Shown here piece by piece: positions 45,275 through 57,495 of a DNA stretch of 64,000 nt. Source of the DNA: Arabidopsis thaliana (taxonomy: Eukaryota > Streptophyta > Magnoliopsida > Brassicales > Brassicaceae); the NCBI RefSeq assembly GCF_000001735.4, contig NC_003074.8, positions 11,222,101-11,286,100 on the forward strand, given 5' to 3'. Under the pieces are notes generated by a model that was given only the letters and a program-made list of their open reading frames with translations, searched no databases and had not been told where the DNA came from. The position numbers and the translations under genes are program-made. Every line of letters starts with the position of its first letter. Within the stretch, counting starts at the first letter, position 1.

Positions 45275-46717
45275 TTAGGCAACGGCAGGCATGTCCTTGA
45301 GCCAGTCGTCGAGAGGCTTACCAATGGAGTAAACAATGAAACCAATCTCCCTTAGCTTTTGCAGATTCATAATGTTTCTTCCATCGAACACGAAAGCTGG
45401 TTTCTGCATGTTGTCAAAGATCTTCTGGAAATCAAGGTTCTTGAACTCATCCCACTCGGTCATGATGCAGATACCGTGAGCGTCCTTAGTTGCTTCGTAT
45501 GCGTCCCAAGTAACGGTCACTTGTTTCACTGTTGTTGGGCTCATTGGCTGCAAATGTAGAGGATGGTCCCAGTCGAACTTGTTCATGGATAAATCCCTCT
45601 GGATCTGATCCTCAGTCACTTGTGGGTCGTAAATGCTTAGCCTTGCTTTGTCTTCTAAAAGACCCTTGCACACATCGATGGCTGGAGTCTCCCTTGTGTC
45701 ACCGGTGTCTTTCTTGAATGCGAAACCGAGAACCGCAATCTTCTTGTTTGATACAGAGTTGAACATGGAGGAAACAACACGGTTCACGAACCGGCTCTTC
45801 TGGTAGTCATTGATCTTGATGACTTGCTTCCAGTACTCTGCCACTTCCGGGAGTCCGTTGCACTCACAGATGTAGACAAGATTCAGAATGTCCTTCTGGA
45901 AACACGAACCACCGAATCCAACACTCGAGTTCAAGAACTTGGGACCAATCCTTGAGTCTGTACCAACCGCGTAAGACACTTGCGTGACATCTGCGCCTGT
46001 GGCTTCACACAGAGCCGACATAGCATTCACTGATGAAATCCTTTGAGCCAAGAAAGCGTTTGCCGCAAGCTTGGACAGCTCAGCAGACCAGAGATTGGTT
46101 GTTATGATTTGGCCTTCAGGAACCCAGTGTGCATACACATTCTTGAGAGTCTGCACCGCTTTAAACCCTTCTGGGGTTTCCCGCCCTCCGATAAGAACAC
46201 GGTCCGGATTAAATAGGTCCTTAATCGCGGTTCCTTCCGCCAAAAACTCGGGATTCGAAAGAATCTGAAACTTAATCCCTTTACTGTTATGTGTCAAAAT
46301 CTTCTCAATAGCTTCAGCTGTTTTAACCGGAACAGTCGATTTCTCAACGACAATCTTATCCGATACCGAAACATCAGCGATCATACGCGCAGCGCTCTCC
46401 CAGTACGTAAGATCCGCAGCTTTACCAGCACCAAGACCTCTAGTCTTAGTCGGTGTGTTGACAGAAACAAACACAATATCAGCTTCCCTAACATGTTTCT
46501 CAACATCAGTACTAAAGAAAAGGTTCTTGCCACGGCATTGCTTCACAACATCATCAAGACCAGGCTCGTAAATCGGAAGCGTGTCACTGTTCCAAGCGTT
46601 GATACGTGGTACAGAGATATCAACAACCGCTACTTCAACGTCTGGACATTTCAATGCAATCACTGCCATTGTTGGTCCACCAACATACCCAGCTCCAATA
46701 CAACATATCTTCACCAT
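45275..46717 (-). CDS. UGD2: UDP-glucose 6-dehydrogenase (UGD2)
   Basis: 480 residues in one coding exon. The enzyme oxidises UDP-glucose twice with NAD+ to UDP-glucuronate in the cytosol, feeding pectin and hemicellulose sugar synthesis. The N-terminal dinucleotide fold shows GAGYVGG at residues 8-14. [10 protein letters not shown] and [10 protein letters not shown] are conserved substrate-side blocks, and the catalytic Cys is residue 272 in [10 protein letters not shown]. The C-terminal UDP-binding domain has [16 protein letters not shown]. The start ATG lies 12 bases after a likely acceptor; a leader intron (donor near 47085) is characteristic of this family. UGD2 by chromosomal neighbourhood (AT3G29360, from memory); paralogues are very similar. 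Confidence 0.92.
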   Translation of the reverse strand: MVKICCIGAGYVGGPTMAVIALKCPDVEVAVVDISVPRINAWNSDTLPIYEPGLDDVVKQCRGKNLFFSTDVEKHVREADIVFVSVNTPTKTRGLGAGKAADLTYWESAARMIADVSVSDKIVVEKSTVPVKTAEAIEKILTHNSKGIKFQILSNPEFLAEGTAIKDLFNPDRVLIGGRETPEGFKAVQTLKNVYAHWVPEGQIITTNLWSAELSKLAANAFLAQRISSVNAMSALCEATGADVTQVSYAVGTDSRIGPKFLNSSVGFGGSCFQKDILNLVYICECNGLPEVAEYWKQVIKINDYQKSRFVNRVVSSMFNSVSNKKIAVLGFAFKKDTGDTRETPAIDVCKGLLEDKARLSIYDPQVTEDQIQRDLSMNKFDWDHPLHLQPMSPTTVKQVTVTWDAYEATKDAHGICIMTEWDEFKNLDFQKIFDNMQKPAFVFDGRNIMNLQKLREIGFIVYSIGKPLDDWLKDMPAVA

Positions 46718-47430
46718 CTTTCACTTCTTCTACATATATAAATCAATAAAGTCAAGAACATTATTCATAATCAAAACCAAACATAGATCAAAAAGAATCA
46801 ATCATTATAAGCAAAACAGAGCCAGATCTTAAATCAAAACATTACTAAACAAGATATCATTAACGATCTAATCACAAATCTAGCTTCATTTCATAACAGC
46901 ACTATAAATAACGGATCCATTGGTTTTGAATCAGAATTATGAACTTAGAAAAAGCCGATCTGAGATCGAGAATCACCGATCGATGATTCAGAACGAAGAT
47001 CAGGAGATAATTGACGATAAATTTACGAGAAAATTAGCGATAGAGATAGAGATTTGCATTAGCGAGATTATTACCTTGTGAGATTCAGACAGAGATGAGC
47101 GAGTGAAATTTGTCTGAGGGACAATGATGATGATCTTAAGACCAAAGTTTCGTTTTATAACAAGTAGATTTCCGATTTTGCCCCTGACCGACCAGAGAGA
47201 GACTTAAAAAAAAGCGAACCTGCAGGTTCGGTGATGGTGGAGCCACTGTTCATTACATTTTACATCTGGCATTATTATTCTCACTTTCCAAGAAATGAGG
47301 GTTATAAAAAAATCGAGTAATTACTGTGTAAATGACGATAGTAGCCCTTGTATTTTAGTGCCATACGCGTTTGTGTGCATTTGAAAGATTTTGCTGTCAT
47401 GCATGAGAGTGTCTACGTAAGCCTGCGACT
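46718..47430. promoter_or_regulatory. UGD2 leader intron and promoter
   Basis: A minus-strand intron is inferred from the donor (CACAAG|GTAATAA, about 47085) to an acceptor next to the ATG. Upstream lies the promoter; no TATA box is obvious. Confidence 0.45.
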
Positions 47431-47806
47431 ATGGACCGAATGATTTGTTTCGGTTCGGGTAGTTAGTTTTTTGGGTAGTTCGGTTATGGAGTAAAGGTAC
47501 CCAAAAAAATTCGGCTTAGATCTGTTTGGTTAGTGGTTAACTCGGCTCGGTTATGTATTAAAAATCTGTACAAAACTCAGTTTGGTTTGGACGATCGGTT
47601 AAGTTAGGATAGAACTTTTAAAAATTTTGGTATATTCATAAAATTGGTTTATGTTGGTTAGAAAAATTAAAAAATAAACGGTTAACTGGTCGATTCAATG
47701 AACATCAACAACCGAATTATTAACAAATTCCAAACCGAAACCCTCAAATCCGGTTTGATTCGGTACAGAAAAACTGATTCAATTTTTAATATCAGGCCTA
47801 AGTCTA
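47431..47806. repeat. CGGTT/AACCG-rich tract, possibly a hAT-like element
   Basis: TTCGGTTCGGGTAGTT, TTCGGTTATG and later AACCGAAACCC words fill the region. Left TAAGCCTG and right CAGGCCTA are nearly inverted, and GTCTAC flanks both (47421 and 47803), which could be part of an 8-bp duplication. Confidence 0.4.
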
Positions 47807-48290
47807 CAAGTGAAAATTAAAAGTGTTTTTAGGGTTTAAAACAGAAAAAAAAAACAAAAAAAAAAACAAATGAAGCACACAAAACATGAGTTCATCTTGT
47901 AGCAAAACTTCAAAAGCAAGAATATGAGATTGCTTACGAATTAGAGAATTATCTTTGATTATTATTTCTTATGGAGTGTTTTTCACGGCAATTGAAAATA
48001 GTTGAGTAATTAAGCACCAAAACTAAAAGCTACCAGATGTCACAACTAATGATGAGGGATCATGAGGAATGACACAAAGTAACAAAACTGAAAGCCAAAT
48101 AAATTATAGATACATTAAGGTTGATAGCATAAACCCATTAGTTTGTTCAAATAGTCTCATTTTAAAAAATAATAAATAACATGTATTTATGATTATGGTA
48201 TGCTTGAGTTGGTAAAATTTCATTGGTCGAGGGCTAACACACATGTCGTGGTGATTTAAAAAATAAACATAAAACCACGACCATAAAAAA
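47807..48290. other. Intergenic DNA, nothing recognised
   Basis: AT-rich, no ORF, no repeat ends. Confidence 0.5.
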
Positions 48291-49060
48291 AATTTGGATC
48301 AATTATGGGATTGACACTTAAAAGCTTATCCTTTTGCATCAAACAACCCTTTTTTTATGCCTTATAGCTTTAGGTAGTTCTCCCACTTCTATTTTACCAT
48401 TTTACCCTTATATTCCATCAAATCTTCTCCATATCTGCAAATTTTTTCTCTTTTGTTCTACCATTCCCAAATATCAAATTCAAACTTATTATAGTAGCAG
48501 ATCTTTTCTTTTGGAATATAGAACTCAAATCGATATTTTTATTCTGCTTTTGGATTTTCTAACTCATTAATGTTGAATTTTATAAATAAAAAATCCATAA
48601 ATTATCAACAAAATTCAGCAGCAACATACAAACAAATTAAATCGAATATAAATTTCAAAAGGAGAAAAATTAGGCAAAACCCCAAACAAATTTCAAAACC
48701 CAGAAAACGAACCAATCAAATTTGAAATTTGAAATCTCAAAATCAAATTTTTATCAAAAGTCTATTTGAGTTTTTTGCTTGGGTTTCCTATATACTATCA
48801 TCATTAGGGTTTAGTTATATTGAATCAATAGGTATTTGTATAAGACTTGATTTTTTGGGATAAATATATTAATTTCCTGGGAAAAATTAGAACGAGAAGA
48901 ATAGGAAGAAGATGAAAGAAGAAGGAAACAATGAGATATTCCAGGGGTAAAATCGTCAAACATTTGCTGAGAAATACCTATTCTTATAAACTCATCATGA
49001 ATGTACCCTTTTTCTAGTTTTTGTCTTAAATATGCCTATTTGAACAAAAGCCCCCAAAAA
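48291..49060. repeat. Dispersed repeat, family R1, copy C
   Basis: The most complete copy: GGATCAATTATGGGATTGAC at 48297 to AAAAGCCCCC near 49041. It shares start and end with 4881-5640 and the middle with 6120-6680. No ORF. Confidence 0.65.
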
Positions 49061-51736
49061 ATTTGGATAAAAGTTGTGTCTTTTATAAATTGTATTTATT
49101 GTTCTCTTTAGGTTTAAGGAAAATATCAATTCAGCATGGATAATCCGATGGTTATTTCAAAAAAAAAAGAAAAACAGAGCAACTCAGGAGAACGAATAAA
49201 AGAGTATGCAAAAAATAACTTTCTTAAGGAAAAGAAGACAACTCATCTTGTAGCAAAACTTCAAAAACACTAGATTCCTAAGGAAAGTCAACTATCCTAT
49301 TCCCAAACCATCAATATTTGGAAACAAAGAAAGTCAACTACCCTATTCTCAATTCTCAAGCCATCGAAATAGGGAAGCTAGGTCCAACCTTTTTTCTTAA
49401 TAAATATTGTACTAAACTAAAATTAGAAAATGTACAAATTAGAAGATTTATAAATTAAAATTGAAAGAAGCCACATAAGAAAACAAAGTAAAATATAAAA
49501 CAGAAATACATCCCTGTAAACACAAAAATAAAAGTACATGAGCAAACATTGTTTTTAGTAAATTGTTTTTATCTATATTAATCACTAACATGGAAGTCAA
49601 TGTCCTTTAGCTATCTCTTGAGTGATAGAATCACGTACAACTTCCATCACTCTATCATCAGTCATGGTACATGATCAATGTTTGGAACAGTTTTTTCTAC
49701 TTCACCATTCTCTACTACTTCATCACCATGATGTTCATATTCTTCCATTGCATTCTAATGTGCAAAATCTGCATCCTCTTGACATATAATCTTTGATAAA
49801 ATTATGGCGAGGCATAGTTGATGTTAAAAGTTTCATCCACTTTCTCAACTCATATTTAGAGTGTTTGCAATCCTTGTTGAGCACATCATCCCTCAGCCCG
49901 ACTTACATGAATAGCACCATAGACTTTTTTCCAATAAATCCATGTTTGCCACTGGTTATCTTTAACTTTTTGTAGCTTTTGGTCATTCCTCAAATCAAAG
50001 AATAAGAACACATATAAATATAAGAGCATAGAAGGCTAATATAATGAAAAGGCCACTCAAAGAGCTGATATAAGAAGATATATACCTTACAACATCCATT
50101 CCACGAGTCTTAACTCATGTCGATGGATCTATTTAAACTTTACGAGTTCTATTACGAGTCAATTTCTTGCAAGTTTTATTTCATAGAACTTGTCTATAAT
50201 TCTTTGTCTTGTAGCCTCATTGCACCGACTGTTTTCTAACATTTCCTTTGAATGTCTCTTCCATCCAGAGTTGAATCTATTGCACAATTTTTTTTTTGGG
50301 ATCTAGGGTTAAGAAATGTGAGAAAAGTGTCGATTAATTATTATTAAGTATAGCTATGTAATATATTAGTTTAAGTAGGATGTTTTAGTCATTTGTAAAT
50401 TTTGGCTCACTCTGAAGCATATGACTGCGCCTCCGAAACGCATATAAAAGCATCTTTAAAAACGCAAAGACTTCAGATGAGTTTTAAATATACATCCAGA
50501 TGCATTATTCAACTAATGTATCAAATGTACGTTCAACGAACATCAATCCTCAGATTATCTGATTGATACATCTGGATGTACAAACGAACAACACCTCACT
50601 TAAATATGAAATTTTGTTAGATTATACATTTGCATATTTAAGAGACTAAGTTTATATATTTCTGAATCAAGGGTTTCAATTTAGTTTATAAAATTTATAG
50701 GTAACTTTCTGATTATAGATGATTAGCTAAATTTCAATAAATTCAAGTTATATATCTAGCTATATAAAATGTGTAACTTTCTGATTGTATAACTTTTTCC
50801 GAGTATAGATGATTAGAAAAAGTTTGTGACTCTTTTTCAAATCTTTCAATTAAAAATGTGAGCTACCATGAACTTGTTTATATTGATATAATAAGATATT
50901 ACAATATATTAATACGAAGCCAGAACAAATTCATTCGATTAAGTTATTAAATATTTAATTTTATCTATAAATCAAACTAAAATCAGTTTAGTTCGTAAAT
51001 ATACAGATATGTTAATGTAATAGTTTTACAACGATAAATATTTGCACTAAACTACATCAATATTATATATTTCGTATAATTTAATTTTATTCTTGGAGAA
51101 AAAATTATCTCGCTCATTCACAGGTACTAACATAATAGTATATTTTTTATTATTACTGAACTTTTAAAAAAATTGTAAGATATTAGAGTAAAAAAAACTA
51201 TAGATAAACGGCCAAATTTATATGATTCCCAAAATTAGGATTTGTCAAAGATTTGGTTGACTATTGTATGATTCTCTAAGCCGTGCTTTAAAGTTTTATC
51301 ACTTTATGGGAACGGCTTTTTGCACAAAGGCCATAGAAGAAGAAAATTAACTTAGAAGGACACATTTTTTCTATCAACGAGGCTTATGTATTTTGGTTTG
51401 ATGAATGTGTTTGGACACTACACATATTGACCAAAAAGAGATTCCAATAATATTTTGTAAATTTAATTTATAGTTTCCAAAATATTTCATGGAATTCCAA
51501 ATTCACATCGATTTCAATATCTACACTGAGAATTTTTATAAGAAACGTATCATTCTCTCGGTGCTTACTAAGGAAGTAAATAAATACAGCGAGTATGTAG
51601 TTAATGCCCGGACAATGAAATTCCGCAATCAATCTCGAGGGTTAATAAGGCAAAATAAAATTTCTGCTGATTCTCATAATTACCTTAAATATAAAAATTC
51701 TATCAAAAAACCATAACACCAACGTTCCATATTCTT
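49061..51736. other. Intergenic DNA with a decayed transposon-like segment
   Basis: On the minus strand 49600-50300 shows scattered coding-like text (DNQWQTWIYWKKVYG near 49940; SRCNEATRQRIIDKFYEIKL near 50200) with stops and frame changes, reminiscent of Myb/SANT-like transposon proteins, assignment weak. 50491-50502 and 50569-50580 form a perfect 12-bp inverted repeat (TACATCCAGATG). A 75-codon plus frame at 51489 has no domain. Confidence 0.35.
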
Positions 51737-51738
51737 CT

Positions 51739-51746
51739 ATAAATAA
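51739..51746 (+). promoter_or_regulatory. TATA box of EXPA19
   Basis: TATAAATA 54-61 bp upstream of the ATG at 51800, with a short AC-rich leader between. This is a normal plant TATA position if transcription starts about 30 bases downstream. Confidence 0.6.
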
Positions 51747-51799
51747 ATCATTCTTCTTTTCACTAAAATTGCTAATTAACTCGGAGAGAAAACAAAAGC

Positions 51800-52863
51800 A
51801 TGAACCGATCAATAACTTTTGTTGTGTTACTGGCGGTTCTTGTCTCCGTGGCTAACCTTGGCTTGGCTCATGTCGGTCTTACAAATATCGACCCTTCGTG
51901 GTACGACGCACATGCGACGTTTTACGGTGACATGAGCGGCGGAGAAACCATGCGTTAGTATTTTTGAGTATTTGATTATAATGAGTTTTACTAATCGTGT
52001 CTTACAAGTGATAGTAGTAATATTTAGAATTGCTATATGCTTATGATGTTTTCGCACGTCGAGCCATATTTTTCTTCTTCTAAAACACGTTACGGTTTAT
52101 TATAACTTTATAAGTAACAAAAACATTCAGTCACAACTAGTAAAATTACATTTTTCTAGTTTATTTAAACATTTGGTTGATCCGTAATGTCACCTATTGA
52201 AACAACAAGTTTTGTTTTGTTTTTAATATTTGGTGTGGCAGAAGGAGCATGTGGTTACGGAGATCTATTCAAACAAGGTTACGGCTTAGAGACAGCTGCA
52301 CTAAGCACTGCTCTTTTCAACAATGGCCAGACTTGTGGTGCTTGTTTCGAGCTCATGTGTGTTAGCTCAAAGTGGTGCAAACCAAACGCTGGTTCAATCA
52401 AAATCACAGCCACTAATTTTTGCCCACCAAATTATCAAGAACCGGTTCAGTACCATTGGTGCAACCCTCCTAACAAGCACTTTGATCTATCAATGAAAAT
52501 GTTTTCACTACGGTGGCTGAGTACCGAGCAGGGATAGTTCCGGTGAAGTTCCGGCGAGTGGCCTGTCATAAGAGAGGTGGTGTTAGGTTTGAGATTAAGG
52601 GCAATCCTTATTATATCATGGTTTTGGTTTATAACGTTGGAGGGGCAGGAGATGTGAGTAACGTTGAAATTAGAGGGCAAAAGAGTAATTGGATCGTTAT
52701 GAAGAGAAATTGGGGGCAAATTTGGGATACCGGTTTAGATTTGGTTGGACAAAGTCTCTCGTTTATAGTTCGGACCAGCGATGGTAGGAGCATGACGTTC
52801 TTTAATGTTGCGCCTCCGAATTGGGGTTTCGGTCAAACTTACGAAGCAAAATCGAATTTTTAG
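51800..52863 (+). pseudogene. EXPA19: Alpha-expansin EXPA19 with a 2-base frameshift
   Basis: Exon 1 (51800-51953) encodes a signal peptide (MNRSITFVVLLAVLVSVANL) and the mature start; intron 51954-52241 fits the family position inside QGACGYG. Exon 2 gives the Cys-rich domain 1 ([47 protein letters not shown]) with the HFD motif. Then ATGTTTTCACTACG replaces the expected ATGTTCACTACG: two extra T shift the frame and a stop follows. Domain 2 continues perfectly in the next frame ([20 protein letters not shown]) to 52863 with the usual cellulose-binding end. Expansins loosen the plant wall. A frameshifted expansin in this place is AT3G29365 (EXPA19) from memory. Confidence 0.85.
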
Positions 52864-55800
52864 ATGTTTTTATTTTATTTTATTTTATTTTAGAAAACTT
52901 TAGTTTCTAGAGTTTTTATGTTGGAAGCTATTATTTAATTTCATCATAATAATAAAAATATTTTTAAAATTTTTAGTTACAAAATTCAAACAAATATTTA
53001 GTTTAATTAAGAATATTGGTATCATTGTGTAGAGTGACAAATATTGGCATGGAATAAGTTAGACAAATTCTTAATTAAGAATTCAAATATCCAAATCCCA
53101 TGATTTTAGGTAGAATGTTATAAACATTTCATATTAATTTCCTAATTCACCAAAATAATCTCAAAACTCATTTAAACTCAAATCACTCAAAATTCTTTTT
53201 TCAACACACCTCCCTAATTCTCGTTCCTACAATAGTGTTCTTTTAATAGTGAACTTTAATCGAGACAAAGGAAACAATCGAGCCCATCAATGTTAGGCCC
53301 AACAACAATAGTCTATGACTATTCTTCTAAGTAACTCATAGTTTCTTCTTAACAACTAGCTCAACATCTTCATTTCCTATCTCTTTGTAAGTGTGGAGAA
53401 CTCAAACAACCAACAATATCCACTAGAACTCTTTTGACAATCTTTACGATGATTACACTTAATTGATACACCATTCTAAATAATCTAGTGCATGGTTCAA
53501 TGTCCAACCGCCTTACCAATCAAACCTTTGCTTTGTATCATTGTAACGTTGAATAACGAGGAAAGAAAGAAAACACAAAGTGAATGAAAAGATGTTTCGT
53601 CAACAGCCTAATTCTTTTGTAAGGAAAAGAAAACATGGAATTTGAACCTTTCCATCATATTGTCTTTCACATGCACACTCACCAAACAAACAAAACCAAA
53701 GGGAAACCAAAAAGTTTTGTCATCCTTCTCTCATATTTATAAGACACACACGTTAACATATATATACTAATTACTAAGTACTCCTTTGGCATTTGGCGCA
53801 TGTATATAAAAGTCAATTAAGAAAAAGGTTTATGTACATCAAGCTTAAATTGTTAAATTTTATGTGTTAGAACTTCTGTCTTAATACATTGAAGCTATTC
53901 TGTGTTGAGTACGTTGTATGGTAGACTTGTGAATCACTAAATCTTCTATATAGGATTAAAATTTACAATGGATGCGAGTGTATATCGTGGGATGATACAA
54001 CTTACTAATCCAAAAAAAAAAATCTTTAAATAGTCAATTTAGCTATCATCTACTTCTCACTAAAAAATAATCATATTTTATAATGTTAAATAAAAGATAG
54101 TATCTACATAAAATTATAAATATTCATAAAAGCAGTGTTCTGAAAAGCAGTTTAGGCGGTCGTCTATGCCCTACGCTCTCACGCGAAGCCTAGACGAACG
54201 TTTTGACCGCCTAAAATTATATATGCTTCGTTTCAATATATTTTTCTAAATTTTAACTACTCAAATTTAAATTTGTTAAGTTTTATCTTCATATACATAG
54301 TTTTAAATGTTTAACGCCTAGCATTTTCTTAAACAATCCAGGTTATGGGCTTATAGCATCATCCAATTATTAGTCTTCATTCTCTCACTTATTTTATGAG
54401 AGAGGATGATATATATGTAGATTATTTTAACAAAATACATATAGATGCTAAGATTTTAATTAGTACATCATGAATCATGATATAACATGAAATTTAAATT
54501 TATATAGAAAACGAAAGCCGATAATCAATCACGTGGAGCAACAGCTAAATATAAATGTCACACATGCCTATATTAACCTGAAATATCCATGTGAATCAAT
54601 TAAAAAACCAAACCCTCTTTTGTGATGTTGTTGGTAATTAATCAAAATTAAAAAGAGGAATTAAATTGTGTGCATGGAGAGAAGAAGATAGAAGTGTATG
54701 CAGGGAATGTGGAGAACATGCTCTGTACTTTTTCATATGCTTGCTTCTCTGTCTCCTTACCCTTCCACTTCTCCCATGTGCACTCACATGCTCTCTTATC
54801 CTTTCCCACCTAAACCGGTTTCCGGTTTAATTCTCGGTTTATTTATTACAAGTTTCCTTGTTGTCCAATGAGATCTTAGGTGACCCATAACATCTTCACA
54901 TGCACAACCTAATCTACGGACACCACACATCCTTCGATGCACCACTTTGTCCAGCTATTTCCTTAATTTCATTACATCCCAACTCTTACTCTAAGTTATA
55001 CCAATATAATTAACCGGCTCTTCACCAAAACACTTTACTTCCATAGAGTTAGATAAAAAAATTTGTTTTGTGATTCAATGTACGTAACCGTTGATTGGAA
55101 TCTAGTAGGGTACCGTCTCAAGCTATTTGTAGTATCTATGCAAAGTTTTTATTATTATTGATACATTTAATGTGTTTTAAAAAGAATATATATATAGTAA
55201 CTTTGTTGTATTGTAGAGAGATTGGCACGTAATATCTATCTACCTTTGGCCAAAATAAAGTTGACATAGTGACCATAAGTTTTAGATTAACTATTGCGAG
55301 TTTCTGATTATCCATAAGTTTAATTTTATGTTAACCACGGAATCACAGACTCCAGCCTAAATCTTCAAAATTGAAGATGTACTACTTAATTTGTACAATA
55401 TGACTCAATCCAATTACTTAAAAAAAAGACTAAAGGATTATATCGAAAATATGATATTGAAAAAAAGCAGAAAGTCTTATTAAATTACTTCAAAAAAATT
55501 CAAATGAGATTATACGTTTTGATTGAATCAAACTAATTTGTATTATCTCTGTAGCTAGATTTCTATATAAACAGAAGAAAGTTAAAAAGCAAATAAAAAT
55601 TCACAAATAGAAATCGAACAAAAAGCTATGAAAATATAAATACCATAACCTTATGGAAAAACGATGAAATGCTTAACAAAAAAAACTTTGGCAATGGCAT
55701 GCATGTGCCTGTAACAGAAGGCCCCCATAAGCTGTTAGTGATATACAACTTAAGCAAATGTGCACTCTTCACGCACTTCCCGCTTTTCTAAATTTCAATT

Positions 55801-56495
55801 TATTTGTCTACATTTTTGTCCAAATTATTGATATAATTCTACCACGACTTCCCCCACATGTCCCTCCAAAGAGATCCGTACTACACAGTCTACCGACAGC
55901 ACATGCATGGATTTTCCAAACCATCTTCTTTAAGGATAATCCTTGACATTTTTAATATTAAAAAAATAACAAAAAATTCAATATATAAATAACATCCTAA
56001 ATCTATGTTTTGGTAGAAAACAAGTTCTAAAGTTCACATTTGGACAGTGGTTAGTACTTGGTAATCAAAATATTTGTTTAAGAATCTTGACTACTTACTT
56101 AGTCTAAACCCTAACGTACATGGTTAGACATATTAGACACAATTCTATTCTATAGCTTCTTAACAAACGTTTAGCATAATCCGAAATTGGTTTTACCAAT
56201 ATTTATTACCGTACGTGTGTTTTTTTCTGTAAGAAAGGAAAAAAAGCCAACTCATGATTCTTCTGATATTGCATGTAATATATTTGCCAAATAAGCTTAC
56301 GACACAAACACAATGACACTATGACAGTAAGATATCATTTCAAAATACGGATATACCCCCAAATTGGTGGCAATGACAAAGAAAAAAAGAGTTCTTCACA
56401 GTGGCACATTCGTAATACATATGAACTTTGGTGGTTGTTTCGTAATATAGATCGTACTTAAAACCTCTAAACACCGTTCTCTTTATTTGCCATCT
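52864..56495. other. 3.6-kb AT-rich intergenic region
   Basis: EXPA19 3' region to about 52960. No gene is supported; a 62-codon frame at 55758 has no domain. 54151-54161 (TTTAGGCGGTC) and 54205-54215 (GACCGCCTAAA) are a perfect inverted repeat with an inner pair CGTCTA/TAGACG, a hairpin like those in hAT-type fragments. Confidence 0.5.
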
Positions 56496-56509
56496 TCTTC
56501 ATTATCATC

Positions 56510-56537
56510 ATCTCCATCTCTCTCTCTCTCTCTCTCA
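56510..56537. repeat. (TC)n microsatellite in the P1R3 leader
   Basis: About ten TC units directly before the coding start. Pyrimidine-rich leader tracts are common in plant core promoters. Confidence 0.8.
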
Positions 56538-56551
56538 TTTTCTTGAAAAAG

Positions 56552-56857
56552 ATGAGAACCTTAAAGACTCAGACCACAAGGGGAAGAAGAAGAGCAAATG
56601 TGTCGTCACGTACGAGAGTTTTACACACGTGCTGTGGAAATGGTAGTAGCGACGGAGGGAAGACGGTGATGGAGAAGCTTCTTGCGTTAAAGAGCCTTCT
56701 TCCTCCACCGGTGAATGTCGGTGGTGGAGAGACGGAGGAGCTGTTTCAAGAGACGGCGGAGTATATCGTGAAGCTTAGAACACAAGTCGTGGTGTTGAAG
56801 AAACTGATTGAGATTTACGATAACTCTTCTGATCAGAAGAAAGATGTTGTTTTATAA
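56552..56857 (+). CDS. P1R3: Atypical HLH protein (P1R3-like), 101 aa
   Basis: One exon from ATG 56552 (MRTLKTQTTRGRRRANVSSR) to TAA 56857. The N-terminus is basic. Helix 1 and loop lie in VMEKLLALKSLLPPP, helix 2 in FQETAEYIVKLRTQVVVLKK. The spacing is that of a helix-loop-helix, but the Glu/Arg residues needed for E-box contact are missing, so the protein should not bind DNA. Such atypical HLH proteins act by forming inactive dimers with bHLH factors, often in light and brassinosteroid growth control (family knowledge). The symbol P1R3 (AT3G29370) is from memory. Confidence 0.8.
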   Translation: MRTLKTQTTRGRRRANVSSRTRVLHTCCGNGSSDGGKTVMEKLLALKSLLPPPVNVGGGETEELFQETAEYIVKLRTQVVVLKKLIEIYDNSSDQKKDVVL

Positions 56858-57145
56858 TGTTCATTTATATTTTCTTTAATTTAAATTATTTCAGGTTTTT
56901 CTGTTTTTTTTTGTTATAAACTTATAATTATTATATTGTGATCCGTAATGGTTTTAGGTTGTCCATGTCTTTAATGTATTGGTTTAAAGGAAAAAGTATT
57001 GATGATTGATAACTTTCTTTTCTTTGTTCTAGTCACACGTAGTCTAGGTGTTCTGCAGTAGTATTAATAAGTTTATTTTTTTTTGGTTAATCTTCTTGCA
57101 TTCTTTTGTTTTTAATGGGACCATTAATCACAATTGTGAAACAAC
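56858..57145. other. P1R3 3' region
   Basis: 3' UTR and AT-rich flank; below the gene-size threshold and without repeats. Confidence 0.5.
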
Positions 57146-57177
57146 AATAGAACCGGAGTTTAGAGTTCTATAAAAAG

Positions 57178-57465
57178 GAATACCCAAACATCTCTGGTCT
57201 AGTGGTGGGAGAACCTTTGGTTTATGGTAAAATTCTTAGACCCGAATTCGATCCTCTTTAAAAACAAAAATCACATTTGTCTAAAAAGTCTAGTCGAAAC
57301 TGTAGGCGGTCTAACTATCCAGTAGCATTAACTGAAAATTATTACAAATTCGAAATAGACAGAATAGTGGTCTTTCGTGGAGAAGTCCAATCTGAAGCAC
57401 TTTGGTGCGTTTATACCGGAACTTGCCGGATTAACCGATATGGTTTATCAAAAAAAAAAAAAAAA
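57178..57465 (+). mobile_element. tRNA-derived SINE with long target duplication
   Basis: The head shows an A-box-like TCTAGTGGTGGGAG (57197) and a B-box-like GAATTCGATCC (57244) at normal pol III spacing; the tail is a 15-base A run at 57450-57464. The flanks AATAGAACCGGAGTT(T/A)AGAGTTCTATAAAAAG are present on both sides (about 57146 and 57464) with one mismatch, so this is a target duplication of about 31 bp. About 290 bp, no ORF. Confidence 0.85.
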
Positions 57466-57495
57466 TAGAACCGGAGTTAAGAGTTCTATAAAAAG

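Noticed and set aside
46289..46741. 150-codon plus-strand frame
   Set aside because: Antisense shadow of the UGD2 coding sequence.
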